From positions 27,524 to 91,523 of IMG/VR virus record IMGVR_UViG_3300027969_000072: a stretch of 64,000 bases of DNA; one strand, given 5' to 3'. Origin of the DNA: a virus. Under the pieces are notes generated by a model. It did no database searches and had not been told where the DNA came from. It saw nothing but the letters and a program-made list of their open reading frames with translations. Below, one piece after another: positions 9,404 to 18,935 of this stretch (its first letter is position 1; each line of letters opens with the position of its first letter). Position numbers and translations under genes: made by a program.

Positions 9404-9431
9404 ATTTTTTATTTTAATTTTTTAGTTTAAT

Positions 9432-9443
9432 GTATATATTAAA
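9432..9443 (-). promoter_or_regulatory. AT box, putative late promoter of the sheath gene
   Basis: Read on the minus strand this is TTTAATATATAC, the same motif found before many virion and tagged genes here. It lies 28 bases before the sheath start codon. Confidence 0.45.
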
Positions 9444-9463
9444 AGAAAAAAATCATATTTTCT

Positions 9464-10045
9464 CTATTTTTGATTAACATTAGATATTTTTTTGATATAT
9501 TCGGTCATATCTGAACCTGTCTTGTTGATTTTAGCAGTATGTTCTGCAAAACTTTTATTAAAATCATTTTGAATCTGTGTCAATTTAGGAGTTCGATCCA
9601 TAATTCTTTTATTTACATCTGCTATTTTTTTAGTAATAACTAATTTTTGTGCAGGATCATTACTCTTATTAGCATCTAAATCTTTTAACTCTTGATTAAA
9701 ATCATCAATGAATGCTTTATCATACACATTTTGTTGTTTCATTGATTCCACATCAGCCTTTAACTTCGCCAAATGTGCATATTCTACAAGAAAAGGATTC
9801 CTATCTTTACCATTCTGTATATCAGTACCACCTAGTATTTCCTTTAATTTAGTCTCAATTTGAGTAGGATCTTTTACTTCTAAGTATAACTTATCAATTA
9901 AAGATTTCTTTGTCTTATACTCATCTAAATTAAGTTTCATAGTATTCATTCCATCCTTTGCTATCTTAACATCAGGAGTATCTGTCACCTGAACATCAAA
10001 TTCAGCTTCTTCTAAAAACATAACATATTTTTTTAAATGTTTCAT
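9464..10045 (-). CDS. Coiled-coil internal or head protein with packaging-type tag
   Basis: This 193-residue protein begins MKHLKKYVMFLEEAE, the shared tag with an L-E-E site, and continues as Lys/Asp/Gln-rich helices with heptad-like spacing. No enzyme motif is visible. It lies between the sheath gene and a larger tagged protein whose stop abuts its ATG. A prohead core, scaffold or internal protein is the most economical reading, but not proven. Confidence 0.55.
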   Translation of the reverse strand: MKHLKKYVMFLEEAEFDVQVTDTPDVKIAKDGMNTMKLNLDEYKTKKSLIDKLYLEVKDPTQIETKLKEILGGTDIQNGKDRNPFLVEYAHLAKLKADVESMKQQNVYDKAFIDDFNQELKDLDANKSNDPAQKLVITKKIADVNKRIMDRTPKLTQIQNDFNKSFAEHTAKINKTGSDMTEYIKKISNVNQK

Positions 10046-12765
10046 TATATTGTTTTTATTTCGGTTCCAGCTTTCTTATCAACCTCAGACTTAACATCAC
10101 TTTTTATACCTGCTTTATTAAGAATTCCATTAAACTTAGTTCTTTGTTCATCAGATAGTTTATACAGTTCGTCTTCATCTACTTTATTAAGTGTATAAAC
10201 ATTTGTTATCTGTATATTATCCGCCTCAGACTGAGTACCCTTTGAATCTACTGTAACTATACTTAACTTCTGATTAGATTTTAATTTTTTAAAATTTTCA
10301 ACAGATATTTTAGTATAGAATACATCACCACTTCTATCAGTACTCAATGGTTTTGTAAAATCACCTTGACCAATTTCGTGTTTTGGTTCTAATGAATCTA
10401 AATAAGTATTAAACTTCTTTAAATATGTTGTAGATATAATCCAAACATAACCCGCAGCAACTTTATCTATAAAGAATGATCTTTGTATATCTCTATTAAA
10501 AGTTTGAGGATCTGTTTTAGAAGCACCCTTACCCTCTATTGTAAAGAATGTATTTGGTGTTGCACCAATATCAGTTTGTTTTTTTAATTCTAGTTTAACT
10601 GCATTTGCTGCAATAGCGGCAGCATTTTCTGCACTTTCTGCTAACGCAGCACTATCAATATCTGAGGCAGCCTTACCTTCACTAACAGTACCATCACCAA
10701 AATATTTCTCAATAAATGTAGCAACCGCACCTGTTGTAGCAGCACTTTTATATAATGTATCACCATCTAAAACATCATTGATAAATTTTCTAAATGAAGC
10801 ACCTGCCTTAGGCTTAATAGTCCAATCTTCTGGATTAGCAGGATCTGGATCTGTTACTTTTGGTAATCTTAAATTTGCATTATCAGTAAATATTGCTTGG
10901 TACTTACGGTCTTTTCTTATATTATTTACTGCTTCTTCCCACATATCAAATAATTTATTATTTCTATAAGGACCTGTTTTACCACCATCTTCACCTGATT
11001 GACCAAATGATGTATATTCAGATAATGTATTTGTATCAACGGCCTCTGTTCTCTTAGTAATAGTTTTAACAGTATAAATCTTATACGCCTTAATGAATAA
11101 ATTCATAATTGCAATAATTGGATCTATTGTCATCTCTATTTTTTTACCATCTTCTGTTTTTACTTGATCTATTTTAGTTTGTATAGACTTTCTTTCTTCA
11201 TCAGAAACAGTATAAGCTCTTACTTCAATACAAGTTTTATTAAAAAACTCTAATATTTTTGCAGAAACGTCATCAACACCTTTACCATCATCCTTTCCTT
11301 GTGTCTGTGATGCAGTTCCAGTAGTAGTTGTAGGTTTATTATCATCATCAGTTGGTGCTGCTTGTCCACTACCACCCTGATTATCTAAAATATTTTTAGC
11401 TTCTAAGAATGAATAGTAATCAAATAAAGACTCTTTTTTAGCAGTAACTATAGGTAATTTATTTATTTCTCTCAATGTTGTTACAAATGTTTGTAATGGA
11501 ACTTTTAGATCACCTAAACCACCATATAAATTCTCTTTCTCAAATTGAAAAGCTCTTTTAGCAAATCTTGCAATTTTCTCAGCAACAACTACAGTTTTAT
11601 TCTTATCATTTAGTACTTCAATACCTTCCGTATAAAGTTTATCTTTCTCTTGTATTGTAGCTTTTTTATCACCAACCAAATATCTATTTATCTCATTATA
11701 AAGATTTTTTATAAGTTCTTTATTACTAGTATTATTTGAATTTGTAGCAATATCATTGATGAATTTATAATCAACTCCAATTCCTTTTTCTCTTGTAGAT
11801 ATTAAAACTTCAATATCTTTTTTCAATTTATTGAATGCTTGAGTTAAATGGTCTTCACCAACTACAGTCTTACCTCTATTTGCACCCCCACCAGTTCCTA
11901 TTGTATCAACAGTTGCTTCCATAAGAAGAACCATTCCAGAAGGAAGTGATTGATCATCTTTTGCATATCCACTTAATTTAGGATTTTTACTTCTAATAGA
12001 AGCAATATCTAATTTATTAGGATTTTTAACCACATCACTTTGAATTAGATTTAATTTATCTCCATTCTTTGTAATATATGTCTTTTTTGGTTTACCCGTT
12101 GAACCTGTTGAACCAGTAGTATTAACTTTTGTATAGTTGGCCAAAATTAAAGCAAGTGCTTTTAAATTTTTAACCATCGTAACATATCCAGTACCTGCAG
12201 CTCCCGTATCAGTAGATTTATCACCATCAGTAGAATCTTTATCATCCTCTTTATCCTCTTCATCATCATTTGAACCTTGATCATCTTTAAATTGATCTAA
12301 AAATTCTCTAAATTTCTTCAATTCTTCTAAAAGAACTGCTTTTTTATCAAACTCTGCCATATCAGTAACTCTTTTAATACAACCATCAGTCAGTCCTTTT
12401 AGAATACCAACTTTGAAATTATTCTCAACTGCGTGTATTAGTTCTTTAAAGAATACATCTAGTTCTATTTGAATTACTAATTGTTGATCCTCTGCAGATA
12501 AACTATAAACTTTAGCTTGACCTACAATTTGTTCAAACTCATCTTTTAACTGACTAATTAAGCTTTTTATTCTAGGTACTTTTGCAGCGATTCTTGCTTT
12601 TCTAATAACATGATTTATTAAACGACCTAATAAAGAGTCATTCCAACCCACATCATTTGCAAATGGACCAGCACTTGAGGTCATCTCTAGTAATGTTTCA
12701 TATGGAACTCCTTGTATATGTTGTTTCTTCTTTAAGAAATCTTCTCTTTTGTTTAAATATCTCAT
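10045..12765 (-). CDS. Large structural or internal protein with N-terminal tag-like segment
   Basis: The 906-residue protein begins MRYLNKREDFLKK and has an L-L-E site at about residues 24-26, just before a conserved-looking TSSAGPFANDVGW segment. The rest alternates charged helices with low-complexity linkers: an Asp/Glu/Lys/Ser stretch near 160-190, TGSTGSTG near 218, and a Thr/Gln/Gly-rich linker near 470. No enzymatic motif is evident. The overlapping junction with the next gene suggests coexpression. A virion-internal or head-vertex role is inferred from the tag and position. Confidence 0.5.
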   Translation of the reverse strand: MRYLNKREDFLKKKQHIQGVPYETLLEMTSSAGPFANDVGWNDSLLGRLINHVIRKARIAAKVPRIKSLISQLKDEFEQIVGQAKVYSLSAEDQQLVIQIELDVFFKELIHAVENNFKVGILKGLTDGCIKRVTDMAEFDKKAVLLEELKKFREFLDQFKDDQGSNDDEEDKEDDKDSTDGDKSTDTGAAGTGYVTMVKNLKALALILANYTKVNTTGSTGSTGKPKKTYITKNGDKLNLIQSDVVKNPNKLDIASIRSKNPKLSGYAKDDQSLPSGMVLLMEATVDTIGTGGGANRGKTVVGEDHLTQAFNKLKKDIEVLISTREKGIGVDYKFINDIATNSNNTSNKELIKNLYNEINRYLVGDKKATIQEKDKLYTEGIEVLNDKNKTVVVAEKIARFAKRAFQFEKENLYGGLGDLKVPLQTFVTTLREINKLPIVTAKKESLFDYYSFLEAKNILDNQGGSGQAAPTDDDNKPTTTTGTASQTQGKDDGKGVDDVSAKILEFFNKTCIEVRAYTVSDEERKSIQTKIDQVKTEDGKKIEMTIDPIIAIMNLFIKAYKIYTVKTITKRTEAVDTNTLSEYTSFGQSGEDGGKTGPYRNNKLFDMWEEAVNNIRKDRKYQAIFTDNANLRLPKVTDPDPANPEDWTIKPKAGASFRKFINDVLDGDTLYKSAATTGAVATFIEKYFGDGTVSEGKAASDIDSAALAESAENAAAIAANAVKLELKKQTDIGATPNTFFTIEGKGASKTDPQTFNRDIQRSFFIDKVAAGYVWIISTTYLKKFNTYLDSLEPKHEIGQGDFTKPLSTDRSGDVFYTKISVENFKKLKSNQKLSIVTVDSKGTQSEADNIQITNVYTLNKVDEDELYKLSDEQRTKFNGILNKAGIKSDVKSEVDKKAGTEIKTI

Positions 12766-12836
12766 TATGATAAAAAAATTTTTAGTATATATATAAAATA
12801 ATAAGTATCATTTTTGGATATTTTAAATATTATCTA

Positions 12837-12844
12837 TATCTTTG
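12837..12844 (+). promoter_or_regulatory. Bacteroidota-type promoter (TATCTTTG)
   Basis: A perfect TAnnTTTG -7 box with an upstream TTTG at 12813-12816, 20 bases apart. It decides the start of the next gene at 12862. Confidence 0.65.
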
Positions 12845-12861
12845 TTAAAATAAAAATAACT

Positions 12862-13416
12862 ATGGCAGATTTTAATATTGATAAGGTAGTTTGTTTAAAT
12901 CTAAAGACAATGGATTTAAAACAAATTTTTAGTATTTCAGAAACATATTCTTGGGATTTTGAGGTATTATTAAATGATAAAAAAACAGGTTCTACTAAAT
13001 TATATGTTGAATCCAACACAGGTGAAGTTATCGGTATGGAAGAACAACTATGGTGTAAATACACTAATAAATTCCATGATCCACAATTCATGGTTTTTAG
13101 TAAGTTTTCACCAGTTACTAAAAAGATCTATGATAGATTAAAAAATATGCAACCAGTTAAAGTACCTAAAGTACCTAAAACTGAAAGATCATTAAATACT
13201 TACTTATATTTACTTGAAAAAGGATATGATATTAGAATGGTAAGTTTTGACCGATATATTGAGTCTTTACGAAATAAACAAAGTGAGAATAGCGATGTTC
13301 TTATTACAGAAGACTTATCAAAACTAAGACAAAGTGAGATTGAATCATTGATTGATGCTGCGTTAGATAGAAAAGACTACACAGAAGTTGATAAACTAAT
13401 GAAGTTTAGAAAATAA
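12862..13416 (+). CDS. Unknown protein
   Basis: I place the start at the ATG at 12862 (MADFNIDK, 184 residues) because the TATCTTTG promoter box lies inside the longer frame. The protein has a WDFEVL segment, a cysteine in EEQLWCKY, a KVPKVPK linker and a C-terminal helical region (LRQSEIESLIDAALD). I do not recognise it. It has its own promoter and terminator, so it is probably a monocistronic host-promoter-driven gene. Confidence 0.6.
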   Translation: MADFNIDKVVCLNLKTMDLKQIFSISETYSWDFEVLLNDKKTGSTKLYVESNTGEVIGMEEQLWCKYTNKFHDPQFMVFSKFSPVTKKIYDRLKNMQPVKVPKVPKTERSLNTYLYLLEKGYDIRMVSFDRYIESLRNKQSENSDVLITEDLSKLRQSEIESLIDAALDRKDYTEVDKLMKFRK

Positions 13417-13420
13417 TATT

Positions 13421-13448
13421 AAAACCAGGTAAATCACCTGGTTTTTTT
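13421..13448 (+). terminator. Hairpin terminator
   Basis: AACCAGGT/ACCTGGTT stem followed by eight Ts. Confidence 0.85.
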
Positions 13449-13461
13449 TATATATACTCAT

Positions 13462-13971
13462 ATGATAAACTTAAAAACATATGAGAATTTTACAGGTAGG
13501 ATAAAATATACCAAACCAGAAGACTTAGATACTCACGAAGTTATCGAGTTGATAAATATTTTATTTGAACTAAAACCTAGTTTACCAGATGAATTTCCAA
13601 AAGCAGACTTATCAAAACTAATTAAAAATGAAGTAACTTATTTATCAGATGATGATAGATTTAAAATAGAAGTAGGGTTTAGTGAAAATGATACTTATGT
13701 AAATAAAGAAGGTGAATTGATTACAGGTAAATACAAAACCATATTTAAAGTAAATATATTTAGAAATATAGAAGATGATGAAGAAAGTGGCTTTAAACTT
13801 TCAGAAGTCAAAGAATACATTCTTCTAACATCACAATTGGTTGAAAAAACATATGATAAAGTACAAATGTTGGTTGATATAGAAGATAATAAATTATCAA
13901 TACAGGAGTTTGAAGATTTATCTGATAATACTGAATTAAATGAAGTAACATTTCTTATAAAAATATTATAA
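13462..13971 (+). CDS. Unknown protein with weak tag-like N-terminus
   Basis: The 169-residue acidic protein begins MINLKTYENFTGR, similar to the shared N-terminal tag but without a clear (L/I)-x-E site. It continues with alternating helices and strands and no recognised motif. A TTTATATATA box lies a few bases before the ATG, and a terminator follows at once. Confidence 0.55.
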   Translation: MINLKTYENFTGRIKYTKPEDLDTHEVIELINILFELKPSLPDEFPKADLSKLIKNEVTYLSDDDRFKIEVGFSENDTYVNKEGELITGKYKTIFKVNIFRNIEDDEESGFKLSEVKEYILLTSQLVEKTYDKVQMLVDIEDNKLSIQEFEDLSDNTELNEVTFLIKIL

Positions 13972-14000
13972 AAAACCGAGATAAATCTTGGTTTTTTTTT
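13971..14000 (+). terminator. Hairpin terminator
   Basis: AACCGAGAT/ATCTTGGTT stem (one G-U pair) with a run of ten Ts. Confidence 0.8.
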
Positions 14001-14114
14001 ATTTTTTATTTTTTTTCAAATCCAAATCTTCATTTTTGAGGAAAAATTAGATAAATTGAAAAAGAATGTCAGGTGTCAAAAAATATATATACTTGTAAAA
14101 AGATTATTTTTAGA

Positions 14115-14405
14115 ATGGGAATTATAGAACTTAAATATAGTGATAAATCTATCACAACAAAATCGGAAATTTTAAAGAAATTAAAAGAACTTGGATTCAA
14201 TTGGCTAATTGATTCTGAAGTAGAGAATGCTATTATAGAAATTAAGAAAGAAACCTTAATTTGGCATGAAGGTGTTTTTAAATATGGAGATTGGAAATAC
14301 GGGATATTCAAGAATGGTGCTTTTCATGGAACATGGGAAAACGGCATTTGGGAAGATGGATTTTTTAAAGGGACTTGGAAGAGTGGGTTGAACAAACCTA
14401 TCTAG
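14115..14405 (+). CDS. Small protein with W/G/F-rich tandem repeats
   Basis: The frame opens at 14073, but the ATATATATA box lies there, so the ATG at 14115 (MGIIELKYSDKS, 96 residues) is preferred. The C-terminal half is built of short repeats in which Trp, Gly and Phe recur every 5 or so residues (for example EGVFKYGDWKYG, then FHGTWENGIWEDG), which would form a repetitive beta structure like those used as phage surface or adhesion modules. The N-terminal 45 residues form a helix-strand lead. Function unknown. Confidence 0.5.
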   Translation: MGIIELKYSDKSITTKSEILKKLKELGFNWLIDSEVENAIIEIKKETLIWHEGVFKYGDWKYGIFKNGAFHGTWENGIWEDGFFKGTWKSGLNKPI

Positions 14406-14424
14406 ATAAAAATAATTACTAACT

Positions 14425-14880
14425 ATGAGAAAGAAAAAGACTTTACTGAAAGAAATTGGAACTAAAATCATTTATGATGACAACACAATAATAATTAGCA
14501 GGGAGGGAAATGAATGGTTCTTCGAAATAGGTAAAGAGTTGACAACAGATTTAGGGGAAGCAGTTTCATTATTACTAAGAAATTGTGATGCAAGTGATGA
14601 AGTTTGGAAAACTGATATTAAAGAAATGAATATTGATAATATATCACCAGAAAAAAGTTTATATTGGCTAACAGGTGGTGAGAGAGAGTGGAAAACACTA
14701 GAGAATTATAATAGACCTTGGTGTGATTGTTACTTAGATTTTCAAGAAGAATTTGGATTATTAGTTATAAGTATTATAAAAAGATCTAAAACATTAGAAG
14801 ATATGAGAAAACACTTTATAGAATATTTAAACTTACCTGTTCTATATGACTTTGCACTAAGTAGAAAATTATTAAGATAA
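14425..14880 (+). CDS. Unknown protein
   Basis: A 151-residue protein with a basic start (MRKKKTLLKE), a strand-rich first part and a CDASDEVW and PWCDCYLDF cysteine/tryptophan region. The C-terminus is helical. It follows the repeat protein by 19 bases and ends in its own terminator. No family recognised. Confidence 0.55.
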   Translation: MRKKKTLLKEIGTKIIYDDNTIIISREGNEWFFEIGKELTTDLGEAVSLLLRNCDASDEVWKTDIKEMNIDNISPEKSLYWLTGGEREWKTLENYNRPWCDCYLDFQEEFGLLVISIIKRSKTLEDMRKHFIEYLNLPVLYDFALSRKLLR

Positions 14881-14885
14881 AAAAT

Positions 14886-14917
14886 AAAAACCTATCATAA
14901 AAGATAGGTTTTTTTTA
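14886..14917 (+). terminator. Hairpin terminator
   Basis: AACCTATC/GATAGGTT stem with a T run. Confidence 0.85.
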
Positions 14918-14928
14918 TTTATATATAG
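14918..14928 (+). promoter_or_regulatory. AT box before the 14933 gene
   Basis: TTTATATATAG ends 4 bases before the start codon, matching the spacing of the AT boxes elsewhere in the window. Confidence 0.35.
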
Positions 14929-14932
14929 TACT

Positions 14933-15784
14933 ATGAACGGACATTTTTTTGACTTAAATAGTCTAATAACAATGAATAGTAAAGTTTGGATAGTAAATAC
15001 TCGAACTCCTAATAAACCTTTGATAAGAATATCAAAGTCTGAATTTAATCTTTTAAGAAAAGGTGTTTATAAAAAGGATAATATAAACTTTAATATAGAT
15101 GGACAAACTTATTGGTTAAGTGAAGAACTTTTTAATAAGATTAAAATTAAATCTAAAAATAATAATGTAAATATATCAGAACTTTCTTTCTCAATGCAAG
15201 AATTTATGAATAAAGATATTATTGAAAATGGTGACTTTACAATACACTTAGAGAATATAAGACATCTTAATAATACTCAAGATGATATTTATGTTATTTG
15301 CTCTAAAAACTCTAAAAGAAGTTATGAGTCACTAATTGAGAAACTAGAAGAAAAACTATTAGACTTTGGACTAAAAATAAAGAACTTCTATTTCATATCA
15401 GAAACATTCTATAACAGAGATAGAGACGATATAATACACAAAAAAGTAAGATTGGTACTCCAACACATAATTGGATTAAAGACCGCTGATACGAAGTTTA
15501 CAGAAGAAGAAATAACTAAATATGATCAAGTTTCTTTATATGATGATGATGTAAATACAATCAAATTAGCAAAAGGTGTAAATGATGTACTTCAATTTTT
15601 AGTAAAGAATAGTGATGATGAAGTAAAAGAGAAAGTAAAAGAGGTACTTAAAATGGAAGAGTGTGAACTTATTATAAATCAAGTTACTTTTAATAAAGTA
15701 AACCCATTTATTATAACTAAAGTAGAGTTAAATCTAAATAAAATTGTAAGAACTTTTGAAAATTTTATATACAAAAAAGACTAA
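14933..15784 (+). CDS. Unknown protein
   Basis: The 283-residue protein begins with a W-I-V-N-T-R-T-P segment followed by alternating charged helices. A central part reads like a nucleotide-fold half (IYVICSKNS, KNFYFISE, then VSLYDDDVNTIKLA), reminiscent of HAD-like phage proteins in which an aspartate-rich strand precedes a helix. No complete catalytic set is visible, so I leave it unnamed. Confidence 0.5.
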   Translation: MNGHFFDLNSLITMNSKVWIVNTRTPNKPLIRISKSEFNLLRKGVYKKDNINFNIDGQTYWLSEELFNKIKIKSKNNNVNISELSFSMQEFMNKDIIENGDFTIHLENIRHLNNTQDDIYVICSKNSKRSYESLIEKLEEKLLDFGLKIKNFYFISETFYNRDRDDIIHKKVRLVLQHIIGLKTADTKFTEEEITKYDQVSLYDDDVNTIKLAKGVNDVLQFLVKNSDDEVKEKVKEVLKMEECELIINQVTFNKVNPFIITKVELNLNKIVRTFENFIYKKD

Positions 15785-15803
15785 CAAATGTTAGTCTTTT
15801 TTT
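15774..15803. terminator. Bidirectional hairpin terminator
   Basis: GACTAACA/TGTTAGTC stem with a 2-base loop between A and T runs. It lies between convergent genes. Confidence 0.85.
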
Positions 15804-16422
15804 ATTTCTCATCCCTTTTAGTCATCGCATTTTTAATCAAATCATTTAGATCTCGATTATTAGTAACTAATCCCTCCGAAGATGTATCAGATTTTTCTGC
15901 TTCGGCTTGTTTAACTTCAGGGTTTTCAATTTCATTATAACCTAAGTCTTTTCTTAATGTTTTATAGAACTTCTCTAATTCAGTTCTTTGATTTGATAAA
16001 AACTTACCATTCTCTCTAATCTGACCAATTGTTTGATTGACAACTTCATGCATTCTTGCTGCGTTATCACCATTATCAACTTGTCTTAATTGAGATAGAA
16101 AGTTTTTTCTAGTCATTTTTGATAAGAAAATTGCTTCTGCATAAACCATGGCATCCTCTCGCATCTTATTCCTAATATAAGAGTGTTCTTTTAATTTTGG
16201 TATATCACTTAGATATAAATCAACCAAAGATTCTAATACATCCATTGATTGTTGTGTAGCCACAGTTAAATCAGCATCATAATCATATATCTCAATTTCA
16301 CCTAAATCAGGTAAATCTTCTGGCTTTGCTAAGTGTAGAGAGATGTCGAATTCCGAGTTTTCTGACTGGATTTGATCGAATTCATCTTGTAGTCTAATTC
16401 TTTGTTCCTCACTTTTTGACAT
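15802..16422 (-). CDS. Putative small terminase subunit
   Basis: The open frame extends to 16497, but the ATG at 16422 (MSKSEEQRIR, 206 residues) avoids overlap with the divergent terminase gene. The protein is largely helical and acidic, with a long middle coiled coil (VVNQTIGQIRENGKFLSN) and a disordered charged C-terminus, a layout shared with T4 gp16-type small subunits that recognise DNA for packaging. The strongest argument is position: head-to-head with the large subunit, 48 bases apart. Sequence identity is not diagnostic. Confidence 0.4.
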   Translation of the reverse strand: MSKSEEQRIRLQDEFDQIQSENSEFDISLHLAKPEDLPDLGEIEIYDYDADLTVATQQSMDVLESLVDLYLSDIPKLKEHSYIRNKMREDAMVYAEAIFLSKMTRKNFLSQLRQVDNGDNAARMHEVVNQTIGQIRENGKFLSNQRTELEKFYKTLRKDLGYNEIENPEVKQAEAEKSDTSSEGLVTNNRDLNDLIKNAMTKRDEK

Positions 16423-16440
16423 AAGTAAACGGTTTTTTAC

Positions 16441-16450
16441 AATATATATA
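16441..16450. promoter_or_regulatory. AT-box promoter region between divergent terminase genes
   Basis: AATATATATA is nearly palindromic and lies about 20 bases from both divergent start codons (16422 minus, 16471 plus). It could serve as a bidirectional late promoter. Confidence 0.4.
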
Positions 16451-16470
16451 AAAAAAGTTAAAGTCCAATT

Positions 16471-18618
16471 ATGGCAAAAGAAATAATAGAGAAACAAATG
16501 ATCTTTACCACGAAGCTGGTAGATGAATCAACAGATAAAATAAATGATGGTATAGTCATCAAAAGATACCAAAATCCTTGGTTAAAATCTGAAGTAGGAT
16601 TAAGAAGAGCAGGTGTATCTTTTAGGATGTCACCTGAAGAACAAGAAGAATATATTAAGTGTGCATTAGATATACACTACTTCACAGAACAATATTGTAA
16701 AGTAAAAACAGAAGATGGATCAGTAGGTCAAATTAAGTTGAGAGAGTATCAAAAAGAAATATTAGATAATTTTGTAAATAGTAGATTTAACATACTAATG
16801 GCAAGTCGTCAGGTTGGTAAAACAATATCGGCATCAATTTTCATGTTGCATACAATTCTATTTAGTAATGATAAGAATATAATGATTGTCGCCAATAAAG
16901 GAGATACTGCAGTAGAGATTGTAGATAAAATTAAGTCTATATATTCATTATTACCATTCTTTTTAAAACCAGGTATTAAAACTTGGAATCAAAAGTCTCT
17001 AACATTTGAGAATGGATGTAGAATAAAAACATCCGCAAGGTCTAAAACTCCAGCAATTGGTTTTACGATTGACGTACTTTATCTTGATGAGTTTGCACAT
17101 ATTCCCTCAAATATTATCGAACCTTACTATACCGCTGCTTATCCAACCGTGTCAGCAGTACAAAACTCAAAGATTATTATCACATCAACACCAAATGGTA
17201 TGAACTTGTTTCATAAATTACTTAATGATGCAGAAAGGCCAGATGGAGATCCACTTAAAAATAACTATAAAGCAATGCGTGTTTACTGGCATCAAGTTCC
17301 GGGAAGATTTGTTACATATTTGAGATTAAATGATCATAGATTATATGAACATGGTGTAACAAAAGAACAAATATTTAGTAGTATCAAAGAAACATATCCA
17401 GAGAATATAACAAAAACTCATATGGGATTCAATTCGGATTTTCAAAAAGACATCATCTCTGTATTTAATAATGAGAGATGTACTGATGAAGATGTTAAAA
17501 ACTTAACATTTATTGATTCAAAAGGATTCGAAGTACCTTTGAGAGCAATTGGTGAGATGACAACTTGGAAAGAAGAAGCAGTAAAGGATATTGGTGGTGA
17601 GGATGCTTTTAACCAAGAATATGGTTTAAGATTTATCAATTCAAGTAAGTCATTATTAAATGAAGCAATAATTGATAGTCTTTTAAATAATAAGAAAAAT
17701 TATAAATTTGAGGAGATTTACGAATTTGAAAGTAAATTAAGATTTAGTTATAAAGATTTAAGGTGGATAGATGATGATGAGATTTTTATACCAATGAATA
17801 GGAAAAATGAAAAGATTATACTATCAGTCGATATTGCAGAAGGTTTAGGACAAGATTATTCAATTATAAATATATTTAAAATATCTAAAAAAGATATGGA
17901 TACAATAGAATCACAAAGATTGGCATATAAATCAGTTACAGATTTTTTTAGATTAGAACAAATTGGATTATTTAGAAGTAACTTAGTTTCAGTTAAACAA
18001 TTAGCAGAATTACTTTATATTTTAGCATTTGAGTATTTAAACCCAGATAATGTTAAAATAGTTTTAGAGTTAAATAACTATGGAAATACTTTACTTGCTG
18101 AACTACCACACGTTTTTGATGGGAATAATCAATATGGATCATCTATTTTCCTTAGATACAAACATAGAGCTGATGCAACCGAAGAAAAAGTTGGATTAAA
18201 AGTAGGTGAGAATAAGAATATGATGGTTAAAGATTATCAAGATTTAATGATTTCTAAAGGATTTTCTATAAATAATGAGGAAACTGTTAGAGAGATTACA
18301 ACATTTGTTAAACATACAACAACTGCAGGTAATACTAGATATGCTGCAGATGTTGGACATGATGACTGTGTAATGACCATTGTAAATGCAACTTCTGCAT
18401 TTGTAAAAAATGATTTTAAGGAGATGGTTGAAGATACTTTACAAAATGATCACATATTTAAGATATATGTAGAAGATTGTTTAAAAAATCTTGAATTTAC
18501 AGAAACTGTTGATTATACACAACTACTAAATGTTAGAAGAAAAATTTTAAATAGAAATAAAACAGTTAGTGAATCTAATACAACTGGAATAAATTGGTTT
18601 AATAGTGGTGGTAAATAA
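16471..18618 (+). CDS. terL: Terminase large subunit (gp17-like packaging ATPase/nuclease)
   Basis: The 715-residue protein carries the packaging ATPase at its N-terminus: a Walker A-like MASRQVGKT (110-118), a Walker B VLYLDEFAH (D206, E207) and an ITSTP coupling motif near 235. The C-terminal RNase H-type nuclease follows, with LSVDIAEGLGQDYS supplying the first acidic residue, an acidic VLELNNYG strand, and VGHDDCVMT near the end. This is the T4 gp17 arrangement: it cuts concatemers and pumps DNA into proheads at the portal. At 715 residues it is somewhat longer than T4 gp17 (610). Confidence 0.95.
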   Translation: MAKEIIEKQMIFTTKLVDESTDKINDGIVIKRYQNPWLKSEVGLRRAGVSFRMSPEEQEEYIKCALDIHYFTEQYCKVKTEDGSVGQIKLREYQKEILDNFVNSRFNILMASRQVGKTISASIFMLHTILFSNDKNIMIVANKGDTAVEIVDKIKSIYSLLPFFLKPGIKTWNQKSLTFENGCRIKTSARSKTPAIGFTIDVLYLDEFAHIPSNIIEPYYTAAYPTVSAVQNSKIIITSTPNGMNLFHKLLNDAERPDGDPLKNNYKAMRVYWHQVPGRFVTYLRLNDHRLYEHGVTKEQIFSSIKETYPENITKTHMGFNSDFQKDIISVFNNERCTDEDVKNLTFIDSKGFEVPLRAIGEMTTWKEEAVKDIGGEDAFNQEYGLRFINSSKSLLNEAIIDSLLNNKKNYKFEEIYEFESKLRFSYKDLRWIDDDEIFIPMNRKNEKIILSVDIAEGLGQDYSIINIFKISKKDMDTIESQRLAYKSVTDFFRLEQIGLFRSNLVSVKQLAELLYILAFEYLNPDNVKIVLELNNYGNTLLAELPHVFDGNNQYGSSIFLRYKHRADATEEKVGLKVGENKNMMVKDYQDLMISKGFSINNEETVREITTFVKHTTTAGNTRYAADVGHDDCVMTIVNATSAFVKNDFKEMVEDTLQNDHIFKIYVEDCLKNLEFTETVDYTQLLNVRRKILNRNKTVSESNTTGINWFNSGGK

Positions 18619-18619
18619 T

Positions 18620-18651
18620 AAAAAAAGACATCTTAAAGATGTCTTTTTTTT
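18620..18651. terminator. Bidirectional hairpin terminator
   Basis: AAAAAGACATCTT/AAGATGTCTTTTT stem between the convergent terL and clpS genes. Confidence 0.85.
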
Positions 18652-18934
18652 ATTCATTCACTTCCATGGTAGCAGAGAGTCCCGCTCCTCTTAGTTTATT
18701 TTTCATTTCTGAAATGGTTTCTAAATCACCATATTTAACATCACATTTTCCACTATTATGAATTATGTGAGCACACTGTGTAGCTTGTTCATATTCATGA
18801 TCACAAACTTTCATTAGACAACTAATAACGTGGTCAAATGAATTGTAATCATCATTATGAACTATTAGTTTATAAGGTTTAGATAAAATCTCTTGTACTT
18901 TAGACTGTGTTTTTTTCTTAGTAATAGTTGGCAT
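18650..18934 (-). CDS. clpS: ClpS-like adaptor protein
   Basis: The 94-residue protein matches ClpS throughout: a disordered basic N-terminus, the signature YKLIVHNDDYNSFDHV (N-end-rule pocket strand), the helix SCLMKVCDHEYEQA, then AHIIHNSGKCDVKYG and a C-terminal LRGAGLSATMEV. ClpS delivers substrates with destabilising N-termini to the ClpA or ClpC unfoldase. The window also encodes ClpP (31208) and a ClpC-like ATPase (61917). It follows the HAD gene by 1 base. Confidence 0.88.
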   Translation of the reverse strand: MPTITKKKTQSKVQEILSKPYKLIVHNDDYNSFDHVISCLMKVCDHEYEQATQCAHIIHNSGKCDVKYGDLETISEMKNKLRGAGLSATMEVNE

Positions 18935-18935
18935 T

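Noticed and set aside
16422-16497. Upstream extension of the putative small terminase gene
   Set aside because: The extension would overlap the terL coding start and adds a hydrophobic stretch unlike the rest; the ATG at 16422 is better.
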